From the NCBI RefSeq assembly GCF_001411555.2, contig NC_049901.1, positions 35,102,838-35,166,837 of the forward strand: DNA of 64,000 nucleotides, read 5' to 3'. Positions 59,761 through 64,000 of the stretch are shown piece after piece. The number at the start of each line of letters is the position of its first letter. Position 1 is the first letter of the stretch. Position numbers and translations under genes: made by a program. Origin of the DNA: Juglans regia (taxonomy: Eukaryota > Streptophyta > Magnoliopsida > Fagales > Juglandaceae). The notes beneath the pieces are model-generated. The model ran no database searches, was not told where the DNA came from, and saw only the letters and a program-made list of their open reading frames with translations.

Positions 59761-59835
59761 TTAAGTCTATTATTTCACATTGACTTAAATTTTTGGAACA
59801 GTGAATGATTTCTAATGTAGAAGGAGTATTGTTAT

Positions 59836-60416
59836 TAGGGGTGGAAATTGGTCCAGTCCGGTCCCCGCTGGGGGGGGGGGAGGGGTGGGGATCATTTTCC
59901 CTAGACCGGACTGGACCGATCGATCCCTAGCCCAGATAGATCGGTCTGGTCTGTTTTTTTTTAAATAATAAAAAAATTTATTTAAAATATCAAGTTAAAA
60001 TTAAATGAATTATTAATGTGTATTATGTAACTAACTCAATAAAAAAAATTATTTTATATGGTCAATGATAATAAATTAGATGAAAGTTATATTCTTAATT
60101 TATATAATTACTATATAATTAGTTAATTGATATTATACATTAGTTAATTGATAGAATATTACTTTTTTTAATAACATATTTAAATTTTTTTATTTTTAAT
60201 GGTGAAAATTACATAATTAATTAAGTAATTATTATATAAATAATATATATAATATATATATTTTGTTAAAAAAATTTGGTCGATCTGGTCCGATCTAAGA
60301 TGGAAAACCCTAGACTGGTACTAGATCAAAAAATCTCAATCCTCTATTTCTGATATTGAGACCAACCAATCTTGATCTGAGTCGATTTCTCCTGTTGGAA
60401 CCAACTTTTACCCCTA
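59836..60416. mobile_element. non-autonomous hAT-type element with perfect 8-bp target duplication
   Basis: The ends TAGGGGTGGAAATTGGT and ACCAACTTTTACCCCTA are near-perfect inverted repeats, flanked by ATTGTTAT at 59828-59835 and 60417-60424. An 8-bp duplication with YAGGG ends is diagnostic of the hAT superfamily. The interior has GGTCC/GGACCG-rich arms and an AT core. No transposase is present. A truncated relative in opposite orientation is at 1478-1769. Confidence 0.9.
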
Positions 60417-60424
60417 ATTGTTAT

Positions 60425-61832
60425 AATATCTGACTGATTATTCTACTACACAAAGTAAAAAGCTAGCAAAGTTTCTGGGATTTGTGTCTATGAAAAAGGC
60501 TGTTGTACTCAGATGATACAAACCAAGCCAAGTCATGATACGTACGTACTGCTAGCGTCTAGAACTAGCTATGAGTAATAACAGTTCAAGGGTCGTAATT
60601 AACAACATAGTTGTGACCTTCAATTCTTTTGTTGATGTTGAAAGTCAGATGGTTTGGCATCGAGTGTCAATTGCCTCCTTGTCTCAGGCTGACTTATTTC
60701 CAAATGATATATAGACCTCATGTCCTCCAGGCATCATATGTAGTTTAAGCTCCCATTCATGGAGCGATATTACAGATCAATTCAAACAAGTCTTGAGGAT
60801 TTATATCCATCGTGGAGTTTGAACAAAATACCATAAAATTAATAATGTAGTTCTGAATTCAAAACTCGACTTTGAATTCAAACCATCCTCTTAAAGCTAA
60901 AACTTTTAGCAATAATTGATGGTGCAGGGAGACACTTCAATGAAACCCATCAACCGTTTGTTCCTCCATTTTCAAATGACTATAATTCTTTGTTTGAAAA
61001 TATGTTTACAGATCAGCCACATTGCGTAGACGTGCCAACTTAAAACATCCCATTATTTCCAAAGTCGAAACATATGAAGGAGAGAAGTAGGTAAAACTGA
61101 AACAAAGATTTGCGTGGTCACTGCCAAAAGTGGCGCCCACTAGCCGAGACTGAAAGAGAAATTTAACAAATTACTATTTTCATTTAAAAACTTCGTCTTG
61201 GAAAATACAAATATTTTTTTTTTCTCAATTTATATTTTACTATGAGTATTATTTTCTGCTGAAATTATTATTGGGGTGGCAAAATAATAACATAAGTGAA
61301 AATTCATGATATTATTTCGTTAATTAATGCTTGAATTGTTTTGGCCAAGCTAATTTGTGGAGACAAAAGCAAATAGTTCTTCAGATATTCGGTGGTCATG
61401 CCGTCATGCATGGTATTGTCTTCGAATATACCTTTTTCAGAGTAGGAAAAATCTTAAGTAGGAAAAATGAGATGCTGAATAGCTGACCAGCACGAGCGCT
61501 TGACATGTGAGGAGGACAAGGTATCTGGAAAAGTCATTTTCTTCTTCGCTAGATTCTGTTTCTGTTTTATTTATGAATACTGTGTGAATAAGCCCAGCAG
61601 GGTGAAGAAAAAAAAAAAAAAAAAAAAAATTTTATGAAGAGTGTGCTGGGCCTTCCGGCTGATTCGCAGCACAGCCCTTTATTCATACAACAATTAACCT
61701 GGCTAAACTCACAGCCACTGGCTAATTTTGCAGTGTCCCAGAAATATTAAACACATTATCTTGCGTCGTGAAGTGGAGCAAAAGTCTGAGATGTCATTGT
61801 CATGTCAACATGACCAGTTTGTTAATCGATTA
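60425..61832. other. 3' flank of the MYB gene, no other gene seen
   Basis: Unremarkable unique-looking DNA with a roughly 22-base A run at 61608-61629 flanked by GTGCTGGGC/GCCCAGCA-like inverted wording (about 61590-61670), possibly a small degenerate repeat. No coding exon is supported. Confidence 0.4.
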
Positions 61833-63013
61833 TTATTCAACCTGCCATTCCCCTTTGGAATCAAGCATTGAAGCCAAAGAATGCAGTTCATCGGAAGCCA
61901 CATTCGATTGAGCACAATTGTTGTTATTGGTCCAATCTTGCAGCATTTCATCGAGAAACATCATAGATTCCTTCAAAGAGGTCGATGATTCCTTGTTACT
62001 ATCGTTGCTATATTTGAGGTCACCTGAATCTGGAAAGTAAGAGTTGAGAAGATCAGAGAAGCAAAGCTCTCCAATGTTGAAATCCGTCTGTAATTCCGAT
62101 GTTTGATTATTTTCTGTGCTCGCAAACGACGATGATCCCTTGAAAGCATCAAATTCCACGGCCTTGTTGCTGGTGGGATATTGCTCACTTTCGACTGATG
62201 CTCCTGCCTTTTCGGTGTCAAAATGTTCAATGTTTCCAGGCTGGGGAGCCAGGATAACCTTGGAGCACTTAGTTGCCTTGGTCCGAATCACTTGGAAATT
62301 ATTCATTTTGGATAGTGATAGTGAGTTTGTGTTGTGGGAAAGGTTAATGATATTGGTGTTCTTTAGAGTCTTCTCAACGGAGCTGCTTGAAAGCTTGAGG
62401 TGTGGGGCAGTGTTTTGGTGGCCCTGAACTTTTCTGCCCAGATTGGTGTTCCAATAGTTCTTGATTTCATTGTCTGTTCGCCCCGGGAGCCTCCCAGCTA
62501 TGAGAGACCACCTGAGAAATGAACTAAAACTAGATTATCCATCTTCCTCTGTCGTCTTTATCTTACTGTCAATTGAATCTTTCATTTACATTTACATCAT
62601 ATCAGAGCTATCATTAGTTCCCATTTTCTGGGTGAGAGAGAGAGAGAGAGAGACCTGTTCCCCAAGAGCTTGTGAAGCCTGATGATGAGTTCTTCTTCAT
62701 CTGGTGATATGTTACCTCTCTTAATGTCAGGTCTAAGATAATTCAACCAGCGGAGCCTGCAGCTCTTCCCACATCTTTTCAAACCTGCAGAAGAAACAGT
62801 TATATATCCCAATTAGACATACACAACAAGCAAAACAGAAAAGAAAAATCACTCTTTGATTCCTATAATATGTATGTTACCTGCTCTTTTGGGCATGTTT
62901 CTCCATTTGCCTTCCCCATGGATTCTAATATATTCTCTGAGAATTCTGTCTTCTTGAGCTGTCCAAGCACCTCTGTTCAAGCCCTCCTTGGAACAACACG
63001 GGCTTCTCCCCAT
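61833..63013 (-). CDS. TT2-like: R2R3-MYB transcription factor, subgroup 5 (TT2-like), intact, 313 residues
   Basis: The coding exons are 62881-63013, 62655-62784 and 61833-62511 (942 bases, no stop), with GT-AG introns of 96 and 143 bases at the standard R2R3-MYB positions. The protein starts [19 protein letters not shown]2 Trp residues are at 17, 37 and 57; R3 has Ile70, Trp89 and Trp108. The bHLH-interaction signature in R3 is complete: Glu76-Leu77, Arg80, Leu84, Leu91, Arg95. Residues 162-172 read [11 protein letters not shown], the subgroup 5 motif of TT2, poplar MYB134 and grape MYBPA2. By that family it should act in the nucleus with a TT8-type bHLH and a TTG1 WD40 to activate ANR/LAR and proanthocyanidin synthesis. 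The acidic C-terminus ([11 protein letters not shown]) is a plausible activation domain. Confidence 0.93.
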
Positions 63014-63034
63014 CTCTCTCTCTCTCTCTGTACA
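63014..63034 (-). promoter_or_regulatory. (GA)n tract abutting the MYB start codon
   Basis: On the minus strand the leader ends TGTACAGAGAGAGAGAGAG directly before ATG. GA repeats in leaders are known targets of plant BPC/GAGA-binding proteins; function here is inferred. Confidence 0.6.
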
Positions 63035-63083
63035 GTCTTTTCAATGGATTTTGGTTGCCAGTGCTGAATGTACGAGAGTGATT

Positions 63084-63098
63084 CTTATAGGCTTATAG
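63084..63098 (-). promoter_or_regulatory. probable TATA box region of the MYB gene
   Basis: Two overlapping-phase CTATAAG hexamer-type sites (63092-63098 and 63084-63090 on the minus strand) lie about 70-85 bases upstream of the ATG. That would place transcription start about 40-55 bases before it. No other TATA-like site lies between them and the ATG. Confidence 0.5.
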
Positions 63099-63123
63099 TA
63101 GCAATTTTGTCATACAGAATTAA

Positions 63124-63296
63124 GAGAAATGATACTTGCAGTTGTGAGCGTGCAGTCGCCGTGCAGTCGCTTTGAAAAAAGTGAATAAATAAGGGACCCA
63201 CCTGAAAAGAAATTAATTTTTTAATAATAGACCACACTCTTTTTCAAAGCGACTGCACAGCGTTTGCGCATTCCACGACTGTATGTAGCATTGCTC
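63124..63296. mobile_element. Mutator-type MITE (173 bp) with 9-bp target duplication in the MYB promoter
   Basis: It is flanked by CAGAATTAA at 63115-63123 and 63297-63305. The ends GAGAAATGATACTTGCAGTT and, inverted, GAGCAATGCTACATACAGTC pair over about 50 bases (both arms reach GTGCAGTCGCTTTGAAAAA). A 9-bp duplication with long inverted ends indicates the Mutator superfamily. There is no coding sequence. Its near edge is about 26 bases from the putative TATA box of the MYB gene. Confidence 0.88.
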
Positions 63297-63399
63297 CAGA
63301 ATTAATTACCATGTTTTCATTATTCATTAATTGGCCCATGTGTCTCGTTTCCTGTGGTCTTATCTACGTCACTGACATGATGAATATAATCAAACCTAT

Positions 63400-63426
63400 A
63401 TTTAGAGAGAGAGGGAGAGAGAGAGA
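63400..63426. repeat. (GA)n microsatellite
   Basis: A run of GAGAGAGAGGGAGAGAGAGAGA upstream of the MITE. Confidence 0.8.
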
Positions 63427-63845
63427 TTCCAGTGCTGGCTTTATGAAGTGTCGGGTCCAAATAAAAATATATAAAAGAAAACTGAAGCAACTTAACTACT
63501 AATTAAATCAAACTATATTTTTATAATAATTTTTTGGGGATAAAAAGCTTTTCTTGAACATCATATCCATTTACTAGCTACTAATAGCGGACCAAAAGAG
63601 TCAAATCTTGTTCCCTATCTAGTCCTTAACAAGTATTTGATTCGAATATTTTTTTTCAAAATAAAAAGGAAGACATGTAATATTATTAAAGTTGTGGAAA
63701 AAATTCAAAATAATATATAATAAAGGTTTAATTCTAATTAAAATCAACGAGATGTGATTTGCACAATAAAAAAAAAAGAGAAGAACCTATAAAGCAGTAT
63801 AGGTTAGGCATGAATATATAAAAATAATATTATATATAACAGAAA

Positions 63846-64000
63846 AGATATTTCTAACTGTAAATTATACAATCATGTAATCGTTTTAAAAAAAATAAAT
63901 ATAACATATGATTCATATAAAAAAAATTAATTTTTTAATAATAAATATTATTTTTTTTAAAAATAATTATGCGATATTTATATACTTTATAATTATATAT
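63846..64000. mobile_element. diverged relative of the same MITE family, cut by the window edge
   Basis: The order GATATTTCTAACTGTAAATT, ATGTAATCGTTTTAAAAAAA, AATTAATTTTTTAATAATAA and AAATAATTATGCGATATTTA parallels the MITE at 63124-63296, with C-to-T and G-to-A type changes throughout. The right end lies beyond base 64000. The stretch 63430-63845 has no gene. Confidence 0.55.

Overview
The window is plant nuclear DNA, almost certainly from a woody eudicot. A Fagales/walnut-type genome is my guess, based only on the style of the repeats and the MYB protein. It shows spliced genes with short AT-rich introns, plant-specific transposon families, CpG-depleted decay and long AT-rich intergenic stretches. 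Only one convincing intact host gene is present: an R2R3-MYB regulator of the subgroup 5 (TT2-like, proanthocyanidin) class, on the minus strand at 61833-63013. Nearly everything else is transposable elements, often nested, plus small fragments of host genes: a CYP72-clan P450, a TBL/PMR5-type acyltransferase, a plasma-membrane H+-ATPase 5' end and a U6 snRNA.

Layout. 1-1114: LINE ORF1 fragment (minus). 1478-1769: truncated hAT-like repeat. 2443-2783: P450 pseudogene (minus). 2921-8280: complete but decayed Ty1/copia element, with 390/391-bp LTRs and a 5-bp target duplication. 8286-10288: no gene seen. 10289-23591: a 13.3-kb Helitron (minus) with both ends visible, inserted in a (TA)n tract. 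It carries an RPA70-like gene, a decayed Rep/helicase gene, a nested PIF/Harbinger-type MITE and a captured promoter/first exon of a P-type H+-ATPase. 23856-26663: 5'-truncated LINE (plus) with poly(A). 27005-27475: TBL pseudogene fragments. 27991-31062: En/Spm (CACTA) TNP2 transposase remnant, broken by a 5.9-kb LINE (31063-37013, minus). That LINE is fused at its 5' end to a U6 snRNA copy (37016-37117).

38370-38921: solo LTR with 5-bp target duplication. 40615-43200 (plus) and 49020-53525 (minus): two related non-coding LTR-like regions starting TGTAACA. 44376-45840: second CACTA gene (Transposase_24 type), followed by a dense TTCGAA-type subterminal array and a CACTA 3' terminus at 46674. 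48084-48737: gag-like PF04195 fragment. 54400-55690: Tat-type and 56938-59760: Athila-type Ty3/gypsy pol remnants (both minus). 59836-60416: hAT-type non-autonomous element with perfect 8-bp target duplication. 63124-63296: Mutator-type MITE with 9-bp target duplication, lying directly upstream of the likely TATA box of the MYB gene. A diverged relative runs off the right edge.

How it fits together. The Helitron's Rep/helicase and RPA genes would have formed its rolling-circle replication machinery. The TNP2 and Transposase_24 genes are the usual gene pair of a CACTA element. The window is best read as a transposon graveyard flanking a secondary-metabolism regulator whose core promoter carries a recent MITE.
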